Assembly (NCBI RefSeq): GCF_002298975.1
Contig: NZ_DBMV01000041.1
Location: forward strand, 72,210-136,209
Source of the DNA: Ralstonia sp. UBA689
GTDB lineage: Bacteria > Pseudomonadota > Gammaproteobacteria > Burkholderiales > Burkholderiaceae
Length of the DNA stretch: 64,000 bases
Direction of reading: 5' to 3'
The notes below the pieces were generated by a model. It had not been told where the DNA came from. It saw only the letters and a program-made list of their open reading frames with translations, and did not search any database. Each line of letters begins with the position of its first letter. Position 1 is the first letter of the stretch. Shown in pieces: positions 20,377 through 29,728 of the stretch. The translations under genes were made by a program, and so were the position numbers.

Positions 20377-22023
20377 GACCTCTTCCCGCTCTTGCATCCG
20401 GCTGCGGTTGAGCAGCCCGGCCTCGTCCAGCACCGGATATGCCGCCGCACAGAACAGCGAGTTCAGCCGCTTGAAGTCGCTGATGATGTCGAGGTGCAGC
20501 GAGCTGGTTTCGATGCTCTCGGAGGTCTGCGCCGAGATACGGGTGAGGTGGCTGCGCGCGTAGCGCGTCTCCAGATCGCGAAAGTGCGCCTTCTCCAGCA
20601 TCAGGCGTTGGGCGCTGGGCAGGTCGCCGGTCAGGAACACCGACATCGACAGCTTCAGGTTGGCGACCAGCCGCGTGTGCATGTCTTCCAGTTCCTGCAT
20701 GCCGGCCTCGGAAAACGCCAGCTTGTGCGCGATCTTCTTCTCGCGCACGTCCTGCAGCAGACGGTCGATGATGTCGCCGGCGTGCTCGAGGTTGATGGTG
20801 AGCGAGATGATGTCTGCCCAGCGCTTGCCCTCGCGCTCGTCCAGCGCCTCGTGGCTGAGTTGCGTGAGGTAGAACTTGACGGCCGTGTAGAGCGCATCGA
20901 CCTCGTCGTCGACGGCGCGCGTGGTCTGCAGCAGGCGCACGTCGTCGGTCTTGAGCACGCGCAGTGTGTTCTCCAACATCTGCTCGACGCGGTCGCCGAT
21001 GCGAAGCACCTCGCGCGAGGCATTCCCCAACGCCAACGTGGGCGTAGCCAGCGCCGACGGATCGAGGTAGCGCGGCGCGACCAGCTCGTCGATATGCCGC
21101 CCGCCCGGCAAGATGCGCGCACACAGCTTGGCCATCTGGTCGGTGAAGCCGATCAGCAGCGCCGCCAGCGCCACGTTGAAGACCACGTGGAAGGCCACCA
21201 CCACATGCTGCAACGCCACCCCTGCGTGCGGTGCCAGCACAGCCAGCTTGCCCAGAAACGGCACCACCAGTACCGCACCCAGCACGCGCGAGAGCAGGTT
21301 GCCCAGCGTCGCCCGGCGCGCAGCCTGGCTGGAAGCCGGCGTGGTGGCCAGCGCGGCAATCGCGCTGCCGATGTTGGCGCCCAGCACGATCGCAAACGCC
21401 GCCTTGACCGACACCGCCGCCGAAGTCGCCAACGTGGCGCAAAAGAGCACCACCGCCAAGCTCGAATAGCACAGCAGCGTGAGCAGCGCGCCGATCAGCA
21501 TGTTCAGGCCGGTGTCGGCCGAAATCGAACCGAGCAGCACCCGCAGCGCGTTGGCCTCGACCATCGGGCTGGTCGCCACTGCAATCAGCTCCAGCGCCAG
21601 CAGGATCAGCCCCAGCCCGATCAGCACACGCCCGAAGTGCCCGACCGGGCTGCCCTTGCGCGACAGGTGCAGGATCACACCGAAGAAGATCAGCAGCGGC
21701 GACAGCCATGACAGGTTCAGCGCAAACACCTGCGCCATCAGCGCCGTGCCCACGTTGGCGCCCAGCAGGATCGCCAGCGCCGAAGACACACTCATCAGCC
21801 CCTGCGCCACGAACGCCCCGACGATGGTGGCGGTGGCATTGCTGCTTTGCACGAGGCACGTCACGCCAATGCCGGCCAGCAGCGCGGAGAACCGGTTCGA
21901 TACGCTGCGCGAGAGCAGGCGGCGCAAGTCCGCGCCATACAGGCGCAGCATGCCGACCTTGACGGTCTGCGTGCCCCACACCAGCAGGGCCACCCCCGAG
22001 AGCAGCTTGAGCAGCGTGACCAT
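20371..22023 (-). CDS. Na+/phosphate cotransporter family protein with PhoU-like C-terminus
   Basis: A 550-residue inner-membrane protein. The first 330 residues hold two inverted Na/Pi-cotransporter repeats, with the QSS motif in CLVQSSNATATIVGAF and a second T.PASSQAARRA region. The remaining 200 residues are a cytoplasmic PhoU-like helical domain (DEVDALYTAVKFYLTQLSHE). Such NptA/YjbB-type proteins move phosphate with sodium and often act in export. It runs leftward and ends inside the adenosine kinase gene. The LysE gene lies 13 bases upstream on the same strand. Confidence 0.9.
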   Translation of the reverse strand: MVTLLKLLSGVALLVWGTQTVKVGMLRLYGADLRRLLSRSVSNRFSALLAGIGVTCLVQSSNATATIVGAFVAQGLMSVSSALAILLGANVGTALMAQVFALNLSWLSPLLIFFGVILHLSRKGSPVGHFGRVLIGLGLILLALELIAVATSPMVEANALRVLLGSISADTGLNMLIGALLTLLCYSSLAVVLFCATLATSAAVSVKAAFAIVLGANIGSAIAALATTPASSQAARRATLGNLLSRVLGAVLVVPFLGKLAVLAPHAGVALQHVVVAFHVVFNVALAALLIGFTDQMAKLCARILPGGRHIDELVAPRYLDPSALATPTLALGNASREVLRIGDRVEQMLENTLRVLKTDDVRLLQTTRAVDDEVDALYTAVKFYLTQLSHEALDEREGKRWADIISLTINLEHAGDIIDRLLQDVREKKIAHKLAFSEAGMQELEDMHTRLVANLKLSMSVFLTGDLPSAQRLMLEKAHFRDLETRYARSHLTRISAQTSESIETSSLHLDIISDFKRLNSLFCAAAYPVLDEAGLLNRSRMQEREEVL

Positions 22024-22036
22024 CGATCCCGAAGCC

Positions 22037-22657
22037 TTACTTGGTCAGCGCCACGCGCAGGCCCAACCCAATGAAGATGCAGCCGCTCACCCGATCGAGC
22101 CACAGCGATGCGCGCGGCGTACGGCGCATCCAGCCGCCCAGCGCTGCCGCGCACCAGCCGTACAGGCTGAACACGACGATGGTCTGTGCCATGAACACGC
22201 CGCCCAGCAACAGCATCTGCAGCGCCGCATGGCCCGCCTGCGCGTCGACGAATTGCGGCAGGAACACCACGAAGAACAGCGTGACCTTTGGGTTGAGCAG
22301 GTTGGCGAACACGCTCTGCCGGAACACCTGCCGCAGGTTCGGCGCCGCCTGTGGTCCACCATTGTTCAGGCCGAAGCCGCCCTTGCTGCGCAGCGCCTGC
22401 ACGCCCAGCCAGATCAGGTAGGCTGCGCCCAGCCAGCGAATCGCCTGAAACGCCAGGGGCGAAGATTGCAGCACCGCCGCCAGCCCCAGCGCTGCCAACG
22501 TGGTGTGGAGCAGGCAGCCCGAGGCAAACCCGGCCGCCGCTGACAGCCCGGCTTTGCGGCCCTGGCTCGCGCCACGTGCGATCACCTGCAGGTTGTCCGG
22601 CCCCGGCATCACCGTAATGGCGACGGAAGTCAGCAGAAACAGCAGCACATGCGGCAT
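22037..22657 (-). CDS. LysE/RhtB family amino-acid exporter
   Basis: A 206-residue protein with six hydrophobic segments. The family signature is in the first 40 residues: SVAITVMPGPDNLQVIARG and then GRKAGLSAAAGFASG. A second conserved stretch is LLNPKVTLFFVVFLPQFVD. Members export amino acids such as lysine, threonine or homoserine lactone across the inner membrane; the substrate cannot be told from sequence. It lies 13 bases upstream of the phosphate symporter gene on the same strand. Confidence 0.9.
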   Translation of the reverse strand: MPHVLLFLLTSVAITVMPGPDNLQVIARGASQGRKAGLSAAAGFASGCLLHTTLAALGLAAVLQSSPLAFQAIRWLGAAYLIWLGVQALRSKGGFGLNNGGPQAAPNLRQVFRQSVFANLLNPKVTLFFVVFLPQFVDAQAGHAALQMLLLGGVFMAQTIVVFSLYGWCAAALGGWMRRTPRASLWLDRVSGCIFIGLGLRVALTK

Positions 22658-22773
22658 CGGCGCCTCCTGGCAGCAGCAGAAAAAGAGGAAAGGGCCATGC
22701 TACCGCGCACGGCCACGCAGTGTCATATTTTTGTCACATGAGCGGCTGCGGCGGATATGTCGCCCTGAAGTCG

Positions 22774-23382
22774 TCAATGCCCGTCGAAGCGGCAGACGGT
22801 AAAGAGCGGCAGGCCACCCTCGATCAGCAGGCGCGAGCCGCCCAACTCCGGCAGGTCGACGATCGCGGCGCCTTCCACCACCGTGGCGCCCAGGCGTTCC
22901 AGCAGGCGCTTGCCGGCCATCATGGTGCCACCGGTGGCGATCAGGTCGTCGATCAGCAGCACGCGGTCGCCGGGCTTGCAGGCATCGGCGTGGATCTCCA
23001 CCGTGGCGCTGCCATATTCGAGCATGTATTCCTCCGCCACCGTCGTGAACGGCAGCTTGCCCTTCTTGCGAATCGGCACAAAGCCCAGGTTCAGCTCATA
23101 CGCGACGATCGAGCCCAGGATGAACCCGCGCGCGTCGATGCCCGCCACCAGATTCAGCCCCTGCCCCATGTAGCGGTGGACGAACACGTCCACCAGCACG
23201 CGCAGGCTCTTCGGGTCCTGCAGCAGCGGCGTGATGTCCCGGAACATCACCCCCGGCTGCGGCCAATTGGGCACGGTGCGGATGCGGTCGCACAGGTAGC
23301 GGGTCACGTCGCCCAGCTCTGTGGAGGCGGGCAACGACGACGGCGTCAGCAAGGCGGCCTGATGGTGGGGAACGTTGGTCAT
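22774..23382 (-). CDS. apt: Adenine phosphoribosyltransferase
   Basis: A purine salvage enzyme (adenine + PRPP to AMP + PPi), 202 residues, slightly longer than usual because of about 20 extra N-terminal residues. The PRPP-binding loop is VLLIDDLIATGGTM, and other conserved blocks are PGVMFRDITPLL and AGIDARGFILGS. PIRKKGKLPF forms the flexible loop. It runs leftward. The divergent DJ-1 gene begins about 100 bases away, so promoters for both lie between them. Confidence 0.95.
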   Translation of the reverse strand: MTNVPHHQAALLTPSSLPASTELGDVTRYLCDRIRTVPNWPQPGVMFRDITPLLQDPKSLRVLVDVFVHRYMGQGLNLVAGIDARGFILGSIVAYELNLGFVPIRKKGKLPFTTVAEEYMLEYGSATVEIHADACKPGDRVLLIDDLIATGGTMMAGKRLLERLGATVVEGAAIVDLPELGGSRLLIEGGLPLFTVCRFDGH

Positions 23383-23484
23383 GGTGGAAAGGAGGAGAAG
23401 ATGGCCCGCGGTAACCGGCTACCACCCACGGCAGGCAACGCGTCACCACAATGGGCAGACCGCAACCATACAGGAGACACGGCG

Positions 23485-24063
23485 ATGGCAAAGAAGATTC
23501 TGATGCTGGTGGGTGACTACGTTGAAGACTATGAAGTCATGGTTCCCTTCCAGGCTCTGCAGATGGTCGGCCACACCGTCCACGCCGTCTGCCCGGACAA
23601 ACGCACCGGTGAAACGGTGGCCACCGCCGTGCACGACTTCGAGGGCGCGCAAACCTACTCCGAAAAGCCCGGGCACCGCTTTACCGTCAACGCCGCGTTT
23701 GCCGACATCGACCCCGCCGCCTACGACGCACTCGTCGTGCCCGGCGGCCGTGCGCCTGAATACCTGCGGCTGAATGCCCGCGTGCTCGACATCGTGCGCC
23801 ACTTCGCCAGCGCCGACAAACCCATCGCGGCCATCTGCCACGGCGCGCAGTTGCTGTCGGCGGCCGGCGTGCTGGAAGGCAAGGCGTGCTCGGCCTACCC
23901 CGCGTGTGGTCCGGAAGTCACAGCAGCCGGCGGCAAGTACCAGGACATCCCCGTCGACCAGGCCCATACCGATGGCAAATTGGTGACGGCACCCGCCTGG
24001 CCGGCGCATCCCGCGTGGCTCGCGCAATTTCTTGAAGTCCTGGGCACGCGGGTTCTACACTGA
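23485..24063 (+). CDS. DJ-1/PfpI family protein
   Basis: A 192-residue member of the class I glutamine amidotransferase-like superfamily. The nucleophile elbow Cys is in IAAICHGAQLLSAAG, with the family Glu in VEDYE and the VVPGGRAPEYLR loop. Relatives are deglycases/glyoxalase III-like enzymes or intracellular proteases. The reading frame extends far upstream, antisense to apt, but the ATG at 23485 has AGGAGA 7 bases before it and starts the typical MAKKILMLVGD strand. The gene is followed 42 bases later by a ribbon-helix-helix gene. Confidence 0.88.
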   Translation: MAKKILMLVGDYVEDYEVMVPFQALQMVGHTVHAVCPDKRTGETVATAVHDFEGAQTYSEKPGHRFTVNAAFADIDPAAYDALVVPGGRAPEYLRLNARVLDIVRHFASADKPIAAICHGAQLLSAAGVLEGKACSAYPACGPEVTAAGGKYQDIPVDQAHTDGKLVTAPAWPAHPAWLAQFLEVLGTRVLH

Positions 24064-24105
24064 TCCGGTTGCCCGCCAGCCGGGCACCTGACGAGGAGCC
24101 CGGCC

Positions 24106-24510
24106 ATGTGCGAAATCTTCATCCGCGCCAATCCCCATTCGTACGACACCCTGGCCCGCTCGCTACGCCTGCATGGCGTGGCGACCAGCGTGCGCCTGGA
24201 ATGCCTGTTCTGGGAGGTGCTGGAAGAAATCGGCCAGCGCGACGGCCTGACGGTCAGCCAACTGATCGGCAAGCTGTATGACGAGTTGCTTGAGCATCGC
24301 GGTGAGGTTGCCAACTTCGCCTCGTTCCTGCGGGTCTGCTGCCTGCGCTACCTGATGTTGCAGCAGGACGGACGCATTCCGGCCGATACGCGCGTGTCGA
24401 TCCGGTCGCTCGATGCCGCTGCCGTGCTGGCCGGCCTGCCGCCGAGCATGGCGGATGTCCCGCCGCCGCGCCGCTCGCGCGGCCCGCTCCTCGAAGCGCT
24501 GGCCAAGTAG
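24106..24510 (+). CDS. Ribbon-helix-helix domain protein
   Basis: A 134-residue small DNA-binding-type protein. Residues about 25-95 match the ribbon-helix-helix 4 family: a strand TSVRLECLFW, helix VLEEIGQRDGLTVSQLIGKL and helix HRGEVANFASFLRVCCLRYL. The C-terminus is short and Pro/Arg-rich. Its ATG has GAGGAG in the preceding bases. It may regulate its neighbour (DJ-1 protein), but no target is visible. Confidence 0.8.
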   Translation: MCEIFIRANPHSYDTLARSLRLHGVATSVRLECLFWEVLEEIGQRDGLTVSQLIGKLYDELLEHRGEVANFASFLRVCCLRYLMLQQDGRIPADTRVSIRSLDAAAVLAGLPPSMADVPPPRRSRGPLLEALAK

Positions 24511-24527
24511 GCCGATGCAGCGCGGCA

Positions 24528-26507
24528 TCAGCGTGCGGAGAGCCGCTCCTCCGCCATCTGCAGCCCCTCGGGCGTGCCGCGCAGCACGACGATATCGCCC
24601 AGCTCCAGCACCGTATCCGGCTCCGGATCGATCGCGCGGATGCCTTGGCGGCGGATCGCCGTCACCGAAGTCTTGAAGGTTTCCAGCCCCATCGTGCCGA
24701 GCTTGCGGCCGATGGCGGGCGAGCCCGCGGCCAGCGGCACGGAGTGCAGGCGCACGGCGTCGCGCTCGAGCATGTCATCTTCGTCGTCCTGGCCGTGGAA
24801 GTAGCCGCGCAGCAGGCTGTAGCGTGCATCGCGCATCTCCTGCGCACGGCGCACCACACGGCGCAGCGGCACGCCCAGCAGCACCAGCGCGTGCGAGGCC
24901 AGCATCAGGCTGCCTTCGATGATTTCTGGCACGACTTCGGTGGCGCCGGCCTGCTGCAGGCGGTCCAGATCGGTGTCATCAATGGTGCGCACGATGACGG
25001 GCAGCGTCGGCTCCAGCGCCTGCACGTGGTGCAGCACCTTCAGCGCCGAGGCCGTGTCGGCATAGGTAATGGCGACCGCCGACGCACGATGGATACCGGC
25101 CGCCACCAGCGATTCGCGCCGCGCCGCGTCGCCGTACACCACGTGCTCGCCAGCGGCGGCGGCATCGCGCACGCGGTCGGGGTCGAGGTCCAGCGCCATG
25201 TAGCCGATGCCTTCCTGCTCCACCATGTGCGCCAGATTCTGGCCGCTGCGCCCGTAGCCACAAATGATGACGTGGCGCTCGGTGGCGATGCTCTGTGCAG
25301 CGATCTTGGTCATCGCCAGCGACTGCATCAGCCAGTCCGTGCGCGACAGCCGCATGGCGATCGCGTCGCTGTACTCGATCAGGAACGGGGCAAGCAGCAT
25401 CGACAGCAGCATCGCCGCCAGAATCGCCTGACCCAGCACCGGATCGATCAGCTTCATGCCGTCGATCTGGTTGAGTAGCACGAAGCCGAATTCCCCCGCC
25501 TGGGCCAGGCCCAGCGCCGTACGGATCGCCACGCCGCCGCCCGAGCCGAAGGCACGCGCCAGCAACGCGATCAGCACGAACTTGAACAGCACCGGCCCGG
25601 TCACCAGTGCCAGCACCAGCGTCCAGTGCTGAACCACTACGCGCGGGTCCAGCAACATGCCCACCGTCACGAAGAAGAGCCCCAGCAGCACGTCGCGGAA
25701 CGGCTTGATGTCCTCCTCCACCTGCAGCTTGTAGGGCGTTTCCGACACCAGCATGCCAGCCAGGAAGGCGCCCAGCGCCATCGACAGGCCTAGCCGCTCG
25801 GTCAGCGCCGCCATGCCCAGCGTCACCAGCAGCAGGTTCAGCATGAACAGCTCCTGCGAGCGGCGCGCCGCCACCAGGTGGAACCAGCGCGAGAACAGCT
25901 TCTGCCCCATGAACAGGATCAGCACCAGCGCGATGGTGATCTTCACCGCCGCAATCGACAATGCCAGCACCAGATCGGTCGGGTTCTTGCCCAGCGACGG
26001 AACAACGATCAGCAGCAGTACCACCGCCAGATCCTGGAACAGCAGCACGCTGATAATGTTGCGGCCGTGCTCGGTTTCGAGCTGCAGCCGCTCGGCCAGC
26101 ATCTTCGAGACGATGGCCGTGGACGACATGGCAAGCGCCCCGCCCAGTGCCAGCCCTGACTGCCACGACAGCGGATACCAGTGCGAGAGCAGCAGCGACA
26201 CCGGAATCGTCAGCAGTATGGTCAACAGCACCTGCGACGCACCCAGTCCCAGCACCAGCCGCCGCATCGAGCGCAGCTTCGAAAGGTTGAACTCCAGCCC
26301 GATCGAGAACATCAGGAACACCACGCCGAACTCGGCGAGGTAGCGTGTCTGGGCGGAATCCGGCTCCAGGCCCGTCGCCTTCGGCCCGATCAGGACTCCC
26401 ACCACCAGATAGGCCAACATGGGCGGCAATTGCAGCATGCGGAACAGCACCACGCCGATCACGGCGGCAATCAACAACACGAGGGTGAGTTCCAGCGGCG
26501 AATGCAT
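24528..26507 (-). CDS. Kef-type monovalent cation:proton antiporter (CPA2)
   Basis: A 659-residue inner-membrane antiporter. About 12 membrane segments fill residues 1-390 (MLAYLVVGVLIGPKATGLE, then AEFGVVFLMFSIGLEFNLSK). A TrkA-N NAD-binding domain follows at about 415-530 (VIICGYGRSGQNLAHMVEQE) and a TrkA-C domain at the end (VLELGDIVVLRGTPEGL). The family moves K+ or Na+ against protons and is often controlled by NADH or glutathione. The ATG at 26507 (MHSPLELTLVLLI) starts directly at the first helix; the frame is open for another 282 bases upstream without membrane or family features. Confidence 0.9.
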   Translation of the reverse strand: MHSPLELTLVLLIAAVIGVVLFRMLQLPPMLAYLVVGVLIGPKATGLEPDSAQTRYLAEFGVVFLMFSIGLEFNLSKLRSMRRLVLGLGASQVLLTILLTIPVSLLLSHWYPLSWQSGLALGGALAMSSTAIVSKMLAERLQLETEHGRNIISVLLFQDLAVVLLLIVVPSLGKNPTDLVLALSIAAVKITIALVLILFMGQKLFSRWFHLVAARRSQELFMLNLLLVTLGMAALTERLGLSMALGAFLAGMLVSETPYKLQVEEDIKPFRDVLLGLFFVTVGMLLDPRVVVQHWTLVLALVTGPVLFKFVLIALLARAFGSGGGVAIRTALGLAQAGEFGFVLLNQIDGMKLIDPVLGQAILAAMLLSMLLAPFLIEYSDAIAMRLSRTDWLMQSLAMTKIAAQSIATERHVIICGYGRSGQNLAHMVEQEGIGYMALDLDPDRVRDAAAAGEHVVYGDAARRESLVAAGIHRASAVAITYADTASALKVLHHVQALEPTLPVIVRTIDDTDLDRLQQAGATEVVPEIIEGSLMLASHALVLLGVPLRRVVRRAQEMRDARYSLLRGYFHGQDDEDDMLERDAVRLHSVPLAAGSPAIGRKLGTMGLETFKTSVTAIRRQGIRAIDPEPDTVLELGDIVVLRGTPEGLQMAEERLSAR

Positions 26508-26830
26508 GCGACGCGAAAAGCCAAGCAAAAAGGGGTTGGACAGGACGGACAGCACCCGGGCATCGTGACGGTGCATACGACAAACATGCCGAGGACAGCA
26601 CGCAGCGCGTTGCAAGACCGATGCCAGGGTATCAACGAAGAACGCGAAACGCGGGACGCCGCAGTGCAGAAAATGGCGGCGTGGCGGCGGGAAGGAAAGG
26701 GGTTCGAAATCAGATTGCCGCGATGCAGCAAAACAGAGCGCCCGCACGCCCCGCTGCTCCCCCGCAGGCCACGCCCCAACACGCCGCAAGTGGCCAGGGA
26801 CGGTGTCAATCGTTGTTATACTTCGCCGCC
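26508..26830. other. Divergent control region between the Kef antiporter and kdsD
   Basis: No gene is supported in these bases. The region must contain leftward and rightward promoters. A TTATACT at 26815-26821 just before kdsD resembles a -10 element, but I see no convincing -35 partner. The extra open frame upstream of the antiporter start shows no family similarity. Confidence 0.45.
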
Positions 26831-27814
26831 ATGATAACGAATTTCAATCCGGATCGAGCGCTGGCGCTGGCGCAGCAAACCTTCGACATCGAAGCGCAAG
26901 CCGTGCTTGGCCTCAAATCCCAGGTGTCCGCCGACTTTGCGCGTGCGGTCGAAATGGTGCTCGGCTGCACCGGGCGCGTGGTCGTCTCGGGCATGGGCAA
27001 ATCCGGTCACATTGCACGCAAGATCGCGGCCACGCTGGCCTCCACCGGCACGCCGGCTTTCTTCGTGCACCCGGCCGAAGCCAGCCATGGCGACCTTGGC
27101 ATGGTTACCCGCGACGACGTCTTCATCGGCTTTTCCAACTCCGGCGAGGTCTCGGAGCTGAACGCCATCCTGCCGCTCATCAAGCGGCTGGGCGCCAAGC
27201 TGATCGCCGTGACGGGCAACCCGCAATCCTCGCTCGGCAAACATGCCGACGTGGTGCTCAACTCGCACGTCGACGTCGAAGCCTGCCCGCTGAACCTGGC
27301 GCCCACCGCGAGCACCACCGCGCAGATCGCGTTGGGCGACGCGCTGGCCGTGGCCGTGCTCGACGCACGCGGCTTCGGCGCCGAAGACTTCGCCCGTTCG
27401 CACCCGGGCGGCTCGCTCGGGCGCAAGCTGCTCACGCACGTGCGCGACGTCATGCGCGCGGGCGACGCCGTACCACGCGTGATGGAAGACACGCCGCTGT
27501 CACAAGCCTTGATGGAAATCACCCGAAAGGGCATGGCGATGACCGCCGTGGTCGACACCGACGGCCGCGCCGTGGGCGTCTTCACCGACGGCGACCTGCG
27601 CCGCCTGCTGGAAACCCCGCGAGACTGGCGCACCGTGCCGATACACGAAGTCATGCACCGCAACCCGCGTGCGGTTGGCCCGGACCAGCTCGCCGTCGAG
27701 GCCGTCGAAGTGATGGAAACGCACCGCATCAACCAGCTCCTCGTGGTCGAGGCTGACGGCATGCTGGTTGGCGCCCTGCACATCCACGACCTGACCCGCG
27801 CCAAGGTCATCTGA
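26831..27814 (+). CDS. kdsD: Arabinose-5-phosphate isomerase (KpsF/GutQ family)
   Basis: The enzyme turns ribulose 5-phosphate into arabinose 5-phosphate, the first step of Kdo synthesis for LPS. It has 327 residues: a sugar isomerase (SIS) domain at 40-175 (VVVSGMGKSGHIARKIAATL and the AFFVHPAEASHGDLGM active-site loop), then two CBS domains at about 205-327. The ATG at 26831 starts at MITNFNPDRAL; an upstream extension is not conserved. The next gene, kdsC, starts 10 bases downstream, so both steps of the pathway are co-expressed. Confidence 0.95.
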   Translation: MITNFNPDRALALAQQTFDIEAQAVLGLKSQVSADFARAVEMVLGCTGRVVVSGMGKSGHIARKIAATLASTGTPAFFVHPAEASHGDLGMVTRDDVFIGFSNSGEVSELNAILPLIKRLGAKLIAVTGNPQSSLGKHADVVLNSHVDVEACPLNLAPTASTTAQIALGDALAVAVLDARGFGAEDFARSHPGGSLGRKLLTHVRDVMRAGDAVPRVMEDTPLSQALMEITRKGMAMTAVVDTDGRAVGVFTDGDLRRLLETPRDWRTVPIHEVMHRNPRAVGPDQLAVEAVEVMETHRINQLLVVEADGMLVGALHIHDLTRAKVI

Positions 27815-27824
27815 CATTCCGCTG

Positions 27825-28412
27825 ATGAGCGCTCCGGCCGAATCTCCCGTCCACAGCAACATCGATGCACGCTTTCCGCAGGCGATGGAACGCGCCGCAC
27901 GCGTGCGCCTGATGGTGTTCGACGTGGACGGCGTGCTCACCGACGGCCGCCTGCTGGTCGGCCCCGAGGGCGAGATCAGCAAGGCCTTCGACACGCTCGA
28001 CGGCCACGGCATCAAGCTGCTGGACCAGGCGGGCATCACGCCGGCCATCATCACCGGGCGGCAGTCCGAAATCGTCGCCTGGCGCGCCGGGGAACTCGGC
28101 ATCGAACATCTGTACCAAGGGGTGCCCGACAAGCGCGAGGCGTTTGCCCACCTGCTCGCGGCCACCGAACTGCAGGCCGCCGACGCCGGCTACATGGGTG
28201 ACGACTGGCCCGATCTGCCAGTGATGCAACTGGTGGGCTTTGCCGCCTGCCCCGCCCAGGCCCACGCCGAACTGCGCAGCCGCGCCCACTATGTCGCGCA
28301 AGCGACGGGCGGACGCGGCGCGGTGCGCGAAGTGGCCGACCTGATCCTCAAGGCCCAGGGCGCCTACGATGCCCTGCTCGCGCAACTGCTGCAGGCCCCG
28401 CAATCCTTCTGA
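27825..28412 (+). CDS. kdsC: 3-deoxy-D-manno-octulosonate 8-phosphate phosphatase
   Basis: A HAD-family phosphatase that removes phosphate from Kdo-8-P, 195 residues. HAD motif I is LMVFDVDGVLTDGR near residue 30 (nucleophile Asp), motif II is ITGRQSE, and motif III/IV lies in YMGDDWPDLPVM. The protein is of the compact tetrameric type without a large cap. It sits between kdsD and lptC, with spacings of 10 and 4 bases. Confidence 0.95.
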   Translation: MSAPAESPVHSNIDARFPQAMERAARVRLMVFDVDGVLTDGRLLVGPEGEISKAFDTLDGHGIKLLDQAGITPAIITGRQSEIVAWRAGELGIEHLYQGVPDKREAFAHLLAATELQAADAGYMGDDWPDLPVMQLVGFAACPAQAHAELRSRAHYVAQATGGRGAVREVADLILKAQGAYDALLAQLLQAPQSF

Positions 28413-28416
28413 CCTC

Positions 28417-29049
28417 ATGGCCAGCGAACGCTCCCAACGCCTCGTCTCCACCGTGCTGCAGATCATGCTGCGCGGCTTGCCGATCCTGCTGATGGCGATC
28501 GTCTGCGGTGTCACGTTCCTGCTCGTGCAGGTCAACACGCCACAGACCGATAACGCTGCCAACCAGGCCAAGCGCCATGTCGCCGACTACACCATGGACG
28601 GCGTCTCGGCCACCGCTCTGGACGAAAAGGGCGCAACCAAATACCGCTTCACCGGCGTCCACATGAACCATTACGAAGACGACCTCTCGTACGACGTCAC
28701 CTTCCCGGCGCTGCGCGTCTATGCGCCCGACCGCCCGCAGGTGACTGCCCGCGCCGACCTCGGCAAGATGAATGGCGAGGGCACCGTCATCGACCTGTAC
28801 AACAACGCCAAGATCATCCGCGCACAGGGCCCGGACACGCACCAGGACCCGCTGATGACCGCCGACTCGACCTACTTCCAGGTGCTGCTCAATGACGACG
28901 TCGTGCGCACCGACAAGCCGGTCGAGCTGCATCGCGGGCCGTCGATCATGAACGCCAACGGCCTCGTCTTCAACAACGTGACGCGACAAGTACAATTGCT
29001 GGGCAATGTGCGCGGCCGGATCGAAGGGCTGGGGGCGCCGAAGCAGTAA
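28417..29049 (+). CDS. lptC: LPS export periplasmic protein LptC
   Basis: A 210-residue bitopic protein. One N-terminal membrane helix (LPILLMAIVCGVTFLLVQV) anchors a periplasmic beta-jellyroll (residues about 45-205) that passes LPS from the LptBFG transporter to LptA. The conserved strand pattern ATKYRFTGVHMNHYEDDLSY and a final VQLLGNVRGRIEG fit the family. The ATG at 28417 lies 4 bases after the kdsC stop. Confidence 0.9.
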   Translation: MASERSQRLVSTVLQIMLRGLPILLMAIVCGVTFLLVQVNTPQTDNAANQAKRHVADYTMDGVSATALDEKGATKYRFTGVHMNHYEDDLSYDVTFPALRVYAPDRPQVTARADLGKMNGEGTVIDLYNNAKIIRAQGPDTHQDPLMTADSTYFQVLLNDDVVRTDKPVELHRGPSIMNANGLVFNNVTRQVQLLGNVRGRIEGLGAPKQ

Positions 29050-29114
29050 ACTGCATGCCCGCCCCCAACCAGCCCTCGCAACGATCGACCGCGCCTCTCT
29101 CCAACTCGACTTCC

Positions 29115-29699
29115 ATGACCGACTCCCTCCGTGCCGCCGGCCTTGCTCTCGCCGCCGTGCTGCTGCTCCCGGCCCTGCCCGCATACGCCGAGCGCGCTGA
29201 CCGCGACAAGCCGCTGGTGCTCGAAGCCGACAACGCCAGCTACGATGACCTGAAGCAGGTCTACCACCTGACCGGCAATGTCGTGCTGACCAAGGGCACC
29301 ATGGTGCTGCGCTCCGACGAAGCCGAGCTGCGCACCGACCCCGAGGGCTATAACTACGCCATCGCCACCTCCAAGCCCGGCAACCTGGCCTTCATCCGCC
29401 AGAAGCGCGACAACGTCGACGAATACATCCAGGGCTATGGCGAGCGCATCGAATACGACGGCAAGCAGGAGATCTCCAAGCTGATCACCCGCGCGCGCAT
29501 GGAACGCCTGCAGGGCGCCACGCAGCTCGATGAGATTCGCGGCGCAGTCATCACGTACGACGGCCAGAAGGAGTTCTACACGGCCACGGGCGGCGCCGAG
29601 AACACCACGGCCGCCAACCCGTCGGGCCGCGTGCGTGCAGTTCTCGCCCCCCGCAGCAGCACCCCGGGCACGCCCGCCGCGCCTGCCGCCAAACCCTGA
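29115..29699 (+). CDS. lptA: LPS transport periplasmic protein LptA
   Basis: A 194-residue periplasmic bridge protein. A signal peptide (LRAAGLALAAVLLLPALPAYA) is followed by the OstA-type jellyroll with DKPLVLEADNASYDDLKQVY and the TKGTMVLRSDEAEL strand. The C-terminal 25 residues are Ala/Pro-rich and disordered. The ATG at 29115 gives a signal peptide of normal length; a start at 29055, just after lptC, would add 20 polar residues and is possible. It works with LptC and LptB encoded on either side. Confidence 0.9.
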   Translation: MTDSLRAAGLALAAVLLLPALPAYAERADRDKPLVLEADNASYDDLKQVYHLTGNVVLTKGTMVLRSDEAELRTDPEGYNYAIATSKPGNLAFIRQKRDNVDEYIQGYGERIEYDGKQEISKLITRARMERLQGATQLDEIRGAVITYDGQKEFYTATGGAENTTAANPSGRVRAVLAPRSSTPGTPAAPAAKP

Positions 29700-29728
29700 T
29701 CCGTCCCGCCAGCCCTTCCGTTTTGTCT